From the NCBI GenBank assembly GCA_019120615.1, contig DWUT01000100.1, positions 1 through 50,932 on the forward strand: a stretch of 50,932 bases of DNA, read 5' to 3'. Positions 30,474 to 38,933 of this stretch are shown one piece after another. The position numbers and the translations under genes are program-made. The notes beneath the pieces were generated by a model. That model was not told the DNA's origin. It worked only from the letters and a program-made list of their open reading frames with translations, and ran no database searches. This stretch comes from Candidatus Mediterraneibacter norfolkensis (lineage in GTDB: Bacteria > Bacillota > Clostridia > Lachnospirales > Lachnospiraceae). Position 1 is the stretch's first letter. Each line of letters begins with the position of its first letter.

Positions 30474-31318
30474 CAGCGGCTTCCCCCTTTCTTTGGCGTC
30501 ATTTTATTCTGTACACCTATGGCAAGTACCATAAATACCATCATAACTACCGCAATAGCGCTTCCAAACTCCGGTCTCTGGATAATGTCTCCGACAAACT
30601 GTTCGGAGAGACGTATCGGTAAAAGAGAGACATTGTTCATCAGCAGCGCATACGCAGTAGCATATGCCGCAAGCGCATTTGCAAACAAGACAGAAAATGT
30701 CCCCAGGATACTCGGCATCAAAACAGGTATCCCTACTTTTCTCCAGAATGTCATCGAACTGCCCCCGAGAAGCGCAACTGCTTCCTTCCATTCTTTCCGT
30801 ATCGAATCAAATGCCGGGATCAGGAGCAGTGTGGAAAGCGGTATCTGGAAATATACATAGATCAGAATCAGCCCCCATACAGAATAAAGCGGGAATTCCG
30901 CCAGAAACTCGATCCCGTAATTCGCTCCGATCATTGTCATTACTCCGATGTTCCCGAACATGATGATATATGCGAATGCAAGCGGCACTCCCGAGAAATT
31001 TGACACCATGTTCAGGATACTCATAAATACGGTCTTCAGTCTGCCGTGTTCCTCATGGACTGCCTTTGCCCCTATAAAAGCTACGCTCAGACCGATAACA
31101 GAGGAAAGGATCGAGATCAGCAGACTGTTGATGATCGCCTGCTGATATAATTTCCCCGTAAAAATATTGATATAGTTTTCAAGTGTAAAACCGATCTCTC
31201 CCCCTTCCGGGAAAAAGCTTCTGACGACTGTGTAGATCACCGGGATGATCTCAAAAAGAATACACAGGAGAAGAAATGGTGCCAGCGCCAGTAAGTAAGT
31301 TTTCTTTTGTCCTTTCAT
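30473..31318 (-). CDS. ABC transporter permease (PotB/PhnU-like)
   Basis: Multi-TM protein with 'WKEAVALLGGSSMTFWRKVGIPVLMPSI'. Confidence 0.9.
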   Translation of the reverse strand: MKGQKKTYLLALAPFLLLCILFEIIPVIYTVVRSFFPEGGEIGFTLENYINIFTGKLYQQAIINSLLISILSSVIGLSVAFIGAKAVHEEHGRLKTVFMSILNMVSNFSGVPLAFAYIIMFGNIGVMTMIGANYGIEFLAEFPLYSVWGLILIYVYFQIPLSTLLLIPAFDSIRKEWKEAVALLGGSSMTFWRKVGIPVLMPSILGTFSVLFANALAAYATAYALLMNNVSLLPIRLSEQFVGDIIQRPEFGSAIAVVMMVFMVLAIGVQNKMTPKKGGSR

Positions 31319-31386
31319 ATCAACCTCACCTTTACATAAAGAGAGCCGCTGTTTTCAGCAGCAGCCCTGTCATTTCCTGATTTTAA

Positions 31387-32487
31387 TCATTGTGCGTAAG
31401 CTACGACCTCTTCCTGCCATAATGTTCCAATCGTCGTTGCCGTCTCATCCCATGCATCCTGGTCTTCTACCATTCTCGCATTTACATACTGGCTGTCATC
31501 CAGAAGTTTAGAATCAACATCTTCCGGAAGCTCTACATCTTCCCTAATCGGTGTGGCATATCCCTTTGCAAGATTAATCTGCCCCTCATCGCTTAAGATG
31601 TACTCTCTGGCCAGAGCCGCAGCACACGGATGCTTGGAATATTTGTTAATAATCGTCGCATATCCGGTCTGGATAGATGCTTCAGATGGAATGAATACAG
31701 AGAAGTCGGCATCGGGATTATTCTCAACAAACTGTTCTCTATACCCCAGAGCGTTGAAATCCCAGAGGAATGCCACGCCAACTTCACCTCTTTCTATACG
31801 TGCCTGCGTGAATTCCCCAAGATCAAGCCTTCCCTGTTCCGCAATCTGTCTGAAGTAATCCAGTCCCGGCTGGATATTGCTCTCATCTCCGCCGTAGGCG
31901 ATCGCCGCAGCGAGTACTGCATACTGCGCCTGCGTTGCCGCCTGAACATCCCCAACCGCAACCATATAATCTCCATTCAGGATATCTTCAAAGGAAGTCG
32001 GTGTATCCTTCACAATCTTGTTGTTCACGATAACAGACATTGTTCCATAATATCCTATGATCCAATCCCCGTCATCATCCTTCGCCCAATCCGGAATCGA
32101 ATCCCAGTAGCTTGTCTTGTAAGGCATAGTAACCCCCCGCTCTTCAGCTACCGGCCCAAACGCCTGTCCGACGTCTCCAATGTCCTTTGTCGCGTCTTCA
32201 CCTTCCGTTTCAAACAGCGAGATCTCTTCTGCGGACGACATATCTGTATCAACATGAGAAATTCCATACAGATCAGTGTACTCCTGCCATGTTTCTCCCC
32301 AGTTCGCCCAGGTATCCGGCATTGCCGCAGACTCAAGTTCACCTTCTTCTTTGGCCTGAGTTTCGATTTCTTCCAATGTCATGCTGTTTAAGCCAACAGT
32401 CTCAGCCGCTTCAGCAGAGCCGCATCCCGCCGCCAGTGAAGCTGTCATGCATACAAGAAGCAGTGTGCTTATAATTCTTCTTTTCAT
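31387..32487 (-). CDS. Extracellular solute-binding lipoprotein of the ABC transporter
   Basis: Lipoprotein signal 'MKRRIISTLLLVCMTASLAAGCGS'; type-2 periplasmic-binding-like body. Confidence 0.9.
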   Translation of the reverse strand: MKRRIISTLLLVCMTASLAAGCGSAEAAETVGLNSMTLEEIETQAKEEGELESAAMPDTWANWGETWQEYTDLYGISHVDTDMSSAEEISLFETEGEDATKDIGDVGQAFGPVAEERGVTMPYKTSYWDSIPDWAKDDDGDWIIGYYGTMSVIVNNKIVKDTPTSFEDILNGDYMVAVGDVQAATQAQYAVLAAAIAYGGDESNIQPGLDYFRQIAEQGRLDLGEFTQARIERGEVGVAFLWDFNALGYREQFVENNPDADFSVFIPSEASIQTGYATIINKYSKHPCAAALAREYILSDEGQINLAKGYATPIREDVELPEDVDSKLLDDSQYVNARMVEDQDAWDETATTIGTLWQEEVVAYAQ

Positions 32488-32580
32488 CGCTTCCTCCCTT
32501 TACTTATCATTTGTTTTTTAGTCAGCAACACTGTACATTATAATGAATTCCTGTAAAACACTCACCAATAAAATGTTAAG

Positions 32581-33447
32581 TTATTGTAATCTTTTCCAGA
32601 TTCTTTTCCCTTCTGGTGTACCAGCCAATCCGCCTTCTCCTGTTTCTTTCAAAGAGACATGCATACTTTTGCCCACTTCCCTCATAGCGTCGATCACCTG
32701 ATCCGCAGGAATCCTGCTCTCGATTCCCGCAAGCGCCATATCCGCACATGACATCGCATTCACGGCCCCTATCACATTTCTCTTAATGCAGGGTACCTCT
32801 ACTAATCCTGCAACCGGATCACAGACAAGTCCCAGCAGGTTTTTCAATGCCATAGCCGCGGCATTTACGATCTGCTCCGGTTCTCCTCCTCTTACACTTA
32901 CAAGAGCGCCTGCCGCCATCGCTGACGCAGAACCGATCTCCGCCTGACATCCTCCTGCCGCTCCTGATATAAATGCTCTCGAGGCAATAACCTGCCCGAT
33001 TCCCGCCGACGTGTATAAAGCCTCCAGTATTTTATCTTCGGAGATCCCTTCCTCTCTTTCCAGGGGAATGAGCACGGCCGGAAGGACGCCGCACGCACCG
33101 GCGGTCGGCGCCGCGACAATACGGCGCATACACGCATTGGACTCTCCCATCTGAAGAGCCTGGGCGATAACTCTGGACATCCTCTCTCCACTTAGCGTAC
33201 CGCCTCTCTCTGCGTATTTCTGCATCTGTCCTCCCATACCTCCCGACAGCCCGCTGGGAGACCTGAGATTCTCATCATACTCTGCTCCCGCCCCGCGCAT
33301 AGCCCGCCACATTATTTTCATGCTGTTAAGAGACATTTCATCCGTAATATCCCTGTCTTCTATATCGGAATATAATACAGCTTTCCAAAAAGGTATTTTT
33401 TCATGTTCACATCGTAATACGATCTCTTCCAGCGAATTATAGGACAT
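32581..33447 (-). CDS. sdaAA: L-serine dehydratase, iron-sulfur-dependent, alpha subunit
   Basis: 'RRIVAAPTAGACGVLPAVLIPLE...GGCQAEIGSASAMAAGALV...LGLVCDPVAGLVEVPCIKRNVIGA'. Confidence 0.95.
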   Translation of the reverse strand: MSYNSLEEIVLRCEHEKIPFWKAVLYSDIEDRDITDEMSLNSMKIMWRAMRGAGAEYDENLRSPSGLSGGMGGQMQKYAERGGTLSGERMSRVIAQALQMGESNACMRRIVAAPTAGACGVLPAVLIPLEREEGISEDKILEALYTSAGIGQVIASRAFISGAAGGCQAEIGSASAMAAGALVSVRGGEPEQIVNAAAMALKNLLGLVCDPVAGLVEVPCIKRNVIGAVNAMSCADMALAGIESRIPADQVIDAMREVGKSMHVSLKETGEGGLAGTPEGKRIWKRLQ

Positions 33448-34112
33448 TATTCTACCTCCCCGTTGACATATATCACTCTGCTGATCCCCTCAAGCTGTTC
33501 CAGCATAGAGATGGACTCTTTCCCGACCGGCTGATCTGTCTCGATCACCATCACAGCGCTTCCTCCCCGTTTATCCCGATGAAGGCGCAGAGCAGCGATA
33601 TTAACATTTATCCCGGATAGTATGCTGGTGACTTCTGAAACGACTCCCGGACTGTCCTGATTGCATATGATTAAGGTTGGACAGTCTCCCATAAAGCTGA
33701 CTTCCGTTCCATCCAGTTTTTCTATCATTATCCTCCCGCCTCCCAGAGAAGACGCCTGGACTGTGATCTCCCTTCCCGCATCTCCGGTCACATCAAGCAC
33801 CGCCGTGTTTGGATGAGCTTCCGGAAGTCTGACGCTTTCAAAAGAAAAGGACAGCTTCTCTTTCTCCGCCACGGCAAAACTTTCCGGGATCCTCATATCA
33901 TCCGGCTTCATCCCAAGCAGTCCCGCGATGACAGCCTTGTCTGTACCGTGCCCTTTTCCGGTTGCGGCGAAAGAACCACACAAACCAATTCTGGCATTTA
34001 CCGGTTTCTCTCCAAGCAGGGTACGGGTTATATATCCTATTTTTGCCGCTCCTGCAGTATGGGAACTGGATGGTCCTACCATGATCGGTCCCAGAATATC
34101 AAAAATTTTCAT
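33447..34112 (-). CDS. sdaAB: L-serine dehydratase, iron-sulfur-dependent, beta subunit (C-terminal ACT domain)
   Basis: 'FDILGPIMVGPSSSHTAGAAKIGYI' and ACT-like 'LIICNQDSPGVVSEVTSILSGINVNIAALRLHR'. Confidence 0.95.
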   Translation of the reverse strand: MKIFDILGPIMVGPSSSHTAGAAKIGYITRTLLGEKPVNARIGLCGSFAATGKGHGTDKAVIAGLLGMKPDDMRIPESFAVAEKEKLSFSFESVRLPEAHPNTAVLDVTGDAGREITVQASSLGGGRIMIEKLDGTEVSFMGDCPTLIICNQDSPGVVSEVTSILSGINVNIAALRLHRDKRGGSAVMVIETDQPVGKESISMLEQLEGISRVIYVNGEVE

Positions 34113-34214
34113 AGATCATTATCTCCCGTCTTTTTTTACCTATACTGTACACTATTGTTAATTATCCTACCTGAAAAATGCCTTTTTTATATCAAAGCGA
34201 GGTAAATTTCCCGT

Positions 34215-34245
34215 AAAAAAGGACATCCACATCTGTGGACATCCC
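34215..34245 (-). terminator. Terminator downstream of dapL
   Basis: Minus strand ggatgtccaca-ga-tgtggatgtcc (two G.U pairs) followed by TTTTTT. Confidence 0.75.
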
Positions 34246-34271
34246 TTATAATTTATATTTTAGAGTTCGGC

Positions 34272-35468
34272 CTAAAACAGCTCGTCAAATCTCCTCATGG
34301 CTTCTTTTGTGCTCTCATGCTGTCCGAACGCAGTCAGGCGGAAGAAATATTTTCCGTTCTCGCCGAATCCCGCTCCCGGTGTTCCCACTACTTCCGCATG
34401 TGTCAGAAGGTAGTCAAAGAACTCCCAGGATTCCATACCGTTCGGGCACTGGAACCAGATATAAGGTGAATTCACACCGCCTGTGAACGGAATGTTCTTC
34501 TTCTTCAGGACGTCTGCGATGATCTTCGCATTCTCTCTGTAGTAGTCGATGTTCTCCATGCACTCCGACATTCCCTCTTCTGTGAATACAACAGCGGCCG
34601 CGCGCTGAACGATATAAGGCGTTCCATTGAACTTTGTGGAGTGTCTTCTGTTCCACATTTCGTTTAAGGACATTTCTTTTCCGTTGGAAGCTGTAAATAC
34701 CAGTTCCTTCGGGATCACAGTGTAGGAGCAGCGCGTTCCGGTAAATCCTGCCGTCTTCGACAGAGAGCAGAACTCGATGGCACATTTCTTCGCACCCTCG
34801 ATCTCATAGATGCTCCTCGGAAGCTCCGGATCGGAGACAAACGCTTCATACGCCGCGTCAAACATAATGACCGCATCGTTCTTCAGCGCATAGTCAACCC
34901 AGACTTTCAGCTGCTCTTTGTTATAGCATGCTCCTGTCGGGTTGTTCGGGGAACACAGATAGATCATATCTGCCTTTACAGAATCGTCCGGCATGGGCAG
35001 GAAGTTGTTCTCCGCCGTTCCGTTCATGTAGACGATCTTTCTTCCATCCATCATATTTGTGTCCACATATACCGGGTATACCGGATCCGGCACCAGCACT
35101 ACATTGTCCTTTGCAAACAGGTCTGTGATATTTCCTGTATCACTCTTTGCTCCGTCGGAGATGAAGATCGTATCCGGATCCACATCTGCGCCGTTTCTTT
35201 TATAATAATCAGAGATGGCATTTCTGAGGAAATCATATCCTTTCTCCGGGCCATATCCTTTGAACGTCTCCGGCACTGCCTGCTCATCCACTGCCTCGTG
35301 GAGTGCAGCGATCACCTTCTTTGTCAGCGGCTTTGTCACATCGCCGATCCCGAGACGGATGATCTTGTTGTCCGGATGGGATTCCTCATATACCTTAACC
35401 CGTCTTGCGATCTCTGCAAACAGGTAGCTCTCTTCCAGGTTCTGATAGTTCTCGTTTAATTTTGGCAT
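34272..35468 (-). CDS. dapL: LL-diaminopimelate aminotransferase
   Basis: 'RLGIGDVTKPLTKKVIAALHEAVDEQA...ISDGAKSDTGNI...LCSPNNPTGA...SLSKTAGFTGTRCSYTVIP'. Confidence 0.95.
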   Translation of the reverse strand: MPKLNENYQNLEESYLFAEIARRVKVYEESHPDNKIIRLGIGDVTKPLTKKVIAALHEAVDEQAVPETFKGYGPEKGYDFLRNAISDYYKRNGADVDPDTIFISDGAKSDTGNITDLFAKDNVVLVPDPVYPVYVDTNMMDGRKIVYMNGTAENNFLPMPDDSVKADMIYLCSPNNPTGACYNKEQLKVWVDYALKNDAVIMFDAAYEAFVSDPELPRSIYEIEGAKKCAIEFCSLSKTAGFTGTRCSYTVIPKELVFTASNGKEMSLNEMWNRRHSTKFNGTPYIVQRAAAVVFTEEGMSECMENIDYYRENAKIIADVLKKKNIPFTGGVNSPYIWFQCPNGMESWEFFDYLLTHAEVVGTPGAGFGENGKYFFRLTAFGQHESTKEAMRRFDELF

Positions 35469-35504
35469 CGTCTTTTCTCCTTTCCTGCATTTACGTTCCC
35501 CATT

Positions 35505-36686
35505 TTAGCAGGAAATCATTGATTTTTCCAGTGTTTCATCTGTCTCTTCGCACTTTTCCAGTATTTCCTCCGGGAATCCGGCGAGTTTCAGCAGCTTCAC
35601 CGCATTCTGCGACGTTGCCGGTCCCCTCATGATCTTATAACTGAAGGAAATATCATCCTCTCCCATCTCCTCACTGAAATGGTAGTTATCATACAGTCTG
35701 TCCAGAAGTACTGTCAGTTCCTTGTCGTGGGATGCGATCAGAGGAATGCAGTTCTTTCCCGCCAGATATTCCAGGATCGCGCGGGAGGCACGTATCCGCT
35801 CTCCGGTGTTCGTCCCCCGGAGGATCTCATCAATAACGCAAAGGGTAATCTTCCTGTCATTCAGATGATCCAGCAGCAGCGCCCCTACATCTCCAGTGGC
35901 AGTGTTCGCCCTCTGGGTACGCAGGAACCGGGATCCCCGGAGTACCTTTCTAAACCCGTTCATTCTTTCAGAGAGAGTAGGAAAAAGTTCCCGGATCTCC
36001 GCCTTCTCAGACAGCTTCTTCCCCACCTCCAGGATCTGGATCGCCGGGTCGCTTAAGCCCAGCTCAACCTCATATTTCATCTTCGTCACCATATAAAGGG
36101 CCAGGTTGACCACACATACCGCCAGACAGACAAGTTCCGCCGCATCTGCCTGCGTTATCACAGCGGCGAGCAAAGAAAGAACGAGCAGGATCTGCAGGCC
36201 CCGGCATACCCATCCGGTCTTCGGACGGTATTCCTCGATCCCGTCCATATAGGAAGGAATATAGTAGGACGCGGATTCCTTTCCGATGTTATAAAGGATC
36301 TCCTCTGTCTCTTCCCTGAGCGTTTCATCTCCGGCAAAGGCGGACACTCTCTTCTCAAAAAGGCTTCTCTCATCATCCCCCATATCATTCCTGCGCAGTT
36401 TCCAGTAGAGGATTTCCTCCCCTGCGGAAGTATCACAGTTATTGATCCGGTTGAAGATTTCATTCATGGACAGATCGTTCCAGGTGACGTCATCCAGTCC
36501 GTTGTCGTCCCCTGCCAGCTGCCAGTATCCTTTTACCTTGTCATTCCACTCTTTCTCCTTCGGTACGGCGCCGAACTTTCCGCGAATATATTCCTTCACT
36601 TTCTTCTTCCAGGATCTGAGTGACAGCAGCCGGTTAAATTCCAGGAAAAGAAAGAAGATCAGTATTGCAAGTAAGATCGCGATCAT
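35505..36686 (-). CDS. MutS-family (domain V)-like membrane-anchored protein, apparently lacking the Walker A segment
   Basis: N-terminal TM; C-terminal 'TLCVIDEILRGTNTGERIRASRAILEYLAGKNCIPLIASHDKELTVLLDRLYDNYHFSEEMGEDDISFSYKIMRGPATSQNAVKLLKLAGFPEEI' typical of MutS-like ATPases, but no GxNxxGKST motif in the ORF. Confidence 0.7.
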   Translation of the reverse strand: MIAILLAILIFFLFLEFNRLLSLRSWKKKVKEYIRGKFGAVPKEKEWNDKVKGYWQLAGDDNGLDDVTWNDLSMNEIFNRINNCDTSAGEEILYWKLRRNDMGDDERSLFEKRVSAFAGDETLREETEEILYNIGKESASYYIPSYMDGIEEYRPKTGWVCRGLQILLVLSLLAAVITQADAAELVCLAVCVVNLALYMVTKMKYEVELGLSDPAIQILEVGKKLSEKAEIRELFPTLSERMNGFRKVLRGSRFLRTQRANTATGDVGALLLDHLNDRKITLCVIDEILRGTNTGERIRASRAILEYLAGKNCIPLIASHDKELTVLLDRLYDNYHFSEEMGEDDISFSYKIMRGPATSQNAVKLLKLAGFPEEILEKCEETDETLEKSMISC

Positions 36687-36815
36687 CTGTTTCGCCCTCC
36701 CATTGTATTATTCACTTAATACAGTATCGCATCCGGCATGCAAAGTCAATCTTTTCCCCTGTCTGGCAGGAGATTGGATACATTTACTTTTTGCAGGTCA
36801 CACCCAACCATTTGT

Positions 36816-38168
36816 TTACAGGTATGGGACCATATATACAGGGAGATAGATAATCTCATTCTCTGTCTTCAGGTCATTTTTGTGGATCACATACGCAGTA
36901 TGCATCTGCTCCCTGTATTTTCTGCGGAACTTGTTAAGAGAACTGATAGTATAATTACTCCCCGACTTCACTTCTATTGGAGAGATATTATGCCGGCTCG
37001 TCACTTTGCTCTTGGCAAGCAAAAAGTCTATCTCCATTCTCGCCTCGGAATCTTCTCTTGACGGATTAGAGTAAAAATAAAGCTTATATCCTGATGATGT
37101 AAGCATCTGAGCAACAATATTCTCCAGGATCATCCCTTTATTGATCTCCAGCTTATCAAACAGAAGCTTCCTGTATATTTCCTCTGATACCAGACCATTC
37201 TCATCAAACGCATGGCTGATCAGCAGCCCTGTATCTGCCATATAACATTTCATCGTCATTCTGTCCATATTCATGCGCAGACCGACGTTTGGTTCTGTAG
37301 AATTATAGCAGGTATTGATGATCATGGCATCATCCAGCCAGGCAAAAGCATCCTCGTATTCTCTCAGCCTTGCTTCCCGGCTTATAGACGCAAGCCGGAA
37401 TTTTTTCTCATGTCTGCTCAGTTGAGCCGGGATCTCATCAAAAATACTTTCTACCTTTCTTTCATATCCTTCCGTATATTTTGAAACATCTGCCCGATAA
37501 AGTGTCAGGATATCACGTTTGATCCGATCCACTCTGTCAAAATCTCTGGATTCTGAGTATTCGGCAACTGCCTGCGGCATTCCCCCTACGATCATATACT
37601 GACGAAAATAATCCATTGCCTTTCTGTGAAGTGCCTGTCCCAGTGGCTGCTTCTTCTCAAAACATGCTGCAATAAAAGGCATCATAGTCTGGTTCCCAAC
37701 AGCCCACAGGAATTCTTCAAAATCCATAGGATACATCCGTATATGCCTCTCTTCTGACGGGATCACTATATCCTGCACATTTCTTTTTATCGAAAGGAGG
37801 GAGCCTGTTTCCATATAATCATAACGTCCGTCAGCTACCAGATATTTTATTGCCGCTCTTGCTCTCGGAAACATCTGTACCTCGTCAAAGATGATCAGGG
37901 AATTATGTTTATAGAGCTTCACATTATAAAATGCTGACAGATACATAAAAAAGTTATCCAGATCATTCAGATAGGTATAAAACAGCTCCTTTACTTCATC
38001 CGGAGTATTATTGAAATCGATCATTATATAAGATTTGTATTCTGCTCTTGCAAACGCTTCGACTATATAACTTTTCCCGACACGTCTCGCGCCGTCGATC
38101 AAAAGAGCTGTTTTTCCTGCACTTTCCCGCTTCCATTCAAGGAACTTATCGTATATTTTTCTTTTCAA
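36816..38168 (-). CDS. AAA ATPase with C-terminal DUF4143-like domain (likely TTG start LKRKIYDK...; ORF extends to 38204)
   Basis: 'GKTALLIDGARRVGKSYIVEAFA' Walker A, 'NSLIIFDEVQMFPRA' Walker B, C-terminal 'EIDFLLAK...ISPIEVKSGSNY'. GGAGGAG RBS 6 nt before the TTG at 38168. Confidence 0.85.
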   Translation of the reverse strand: MKRKIYDKFLEWKRESAGKTALLIDGARRVGKSYIVEAFARAEYKSYIMIDFNNTPDEVKELFYTYLNDLDNFFMYLSAFYNVKLYKHNSLIIFDEVQMFPRARAAIKYLVADGRYDYMETGSLLSIKRNVQDIVIPSEERHIRMYPMDFEEFLWAVGNQTMMPFIAACFEKKQPLGQALHRKAMDYFRQYMIVGGMPQAVAEYSESRDFDRVDRIKRDILTLYRADVSKYTEGYERKVESIFDEIPAQLSRHEKKFRLASISREARLREYEDAFAWLDDAMIINTCYNSTEPNVGLRMNMDRMTMKCYMADTGLLISHAFDENGLVSEEIYRKLLFDKLEINKGMILENIVAQMLTSSGYKLYFYSNPSREDSEARMEIDFLLAKSKVTSRHNISPIEVKSGSNYTISSLNKFRRKYREQMHTAYVIHKNDLKTENEIIYLPVYMVPYL

Positions 38169-38180
38169 ATTTGTCTCCTC

Positions 38181-38263
38181 CACGTTTTCAAGATTTTTAT
38201 ACAATCATTTTATCACGTTTTCAAGATTTTTATGTAACCATTTTACCACGTTTTCAAGATTTT
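38181..38263. repeat. 33-bp tandem repeat, about 2.5 copies
   Basis: cacgttttcaagatttttatacaatcattttat | cacgttttcaagatttttatgtaaccattttac | cacgttttcaagatttt, with starts at 38181, 38214 and 38247. Confidence 0.9.
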
Positions 38264-38350
38264 CGTCTGTTTCCGTGCTTATCGCACAAAAAGAGGACGG
38301 AAATCCATCTTCCGGATTCCATCCTCTCATCTCTTTCTTCTCTTCTTTTT

Positions 38351-38914
38351 CTATCCTTTTTCCATATGGATCGCTTTTTTCGGACATATCAGTGCGCAGA
38401 CCGCGCAGCCGATGCACTTCTCTCTGTCCACCTTCCAGACCAGTTCCTTCCGGTTCACCTCAAGCGCTCCCTGGGGACATTTCTTCGCGCAGAGCGAGCA
38501 GTACATGCATTTCGTCACATCCATGACCGGCTTTTCTTCTCCGCGTTTTCCTTCCTTCTCCTCATCATGGGGCTTTGTGTATGTATCGCTCTTCTTGGTC
38601 ACATCCGGCTCGGTATAGCCCTTTGCCATAAAAAGACATTTTTTCGGGCATCCGCGCACACAGGCTCCGCACTGGACGCAGTCAAACCGGTTTATGGTCC
38701 ATGTTCCCGCCTTCCGGTCAACCTGTATCGCCTGTGACGGACAGGAGCGCGCGCACAGACCGCAGGTGATGCAGTCTTCTATTTTTATCTCCACATGCCC
38801 CCGCATCCGTTCCGGATATTCGACAGGCTCATAGGGATATCCGACTGTGGCCGGCTTCCGGAAAAGGTTGCCTATGATCCTGCGGGTAAATGTAAAAAAT
38901 CTTGTTCTTTCCAT
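38351..38914 (-). CDS. echF: Ech-type hydrogenase iron-sulfur subunit with four 4Fe-4S motifs
   Basis: CITCGLCARSCP, CVQCGACVRGCP, CMYCSLCAKKCP and CIGCAVCALICP motifs; position at the end of the hydrogenase operon. Confidence 0.85.
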   Translation of the reverse strand: MERTRFFTFTRRIIGNLFRKPATVGYPYEPVEYPERMRGHVEIKIEDCITCGLCARSCPSQAIQVDRKAGTWTINRFDCVQCGACVRGCPKKCLFMAKGYTEPDVTKKSDTYTKPHDEEKEGKRGEEKPVMDVTKCMYCSLCAKKCPQGALEVNRKELVWKVDREKCIGCAVCALICPKKAIHMEKG

Positions 38915-38933
38915 GCTATCACTCCTCCGCTGC

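Noticed and set aside
38181-38263. CRISPR array
   Set aside because: Contiguous 33-bp tandem repeats without unique spacers and no cas genes in the window.
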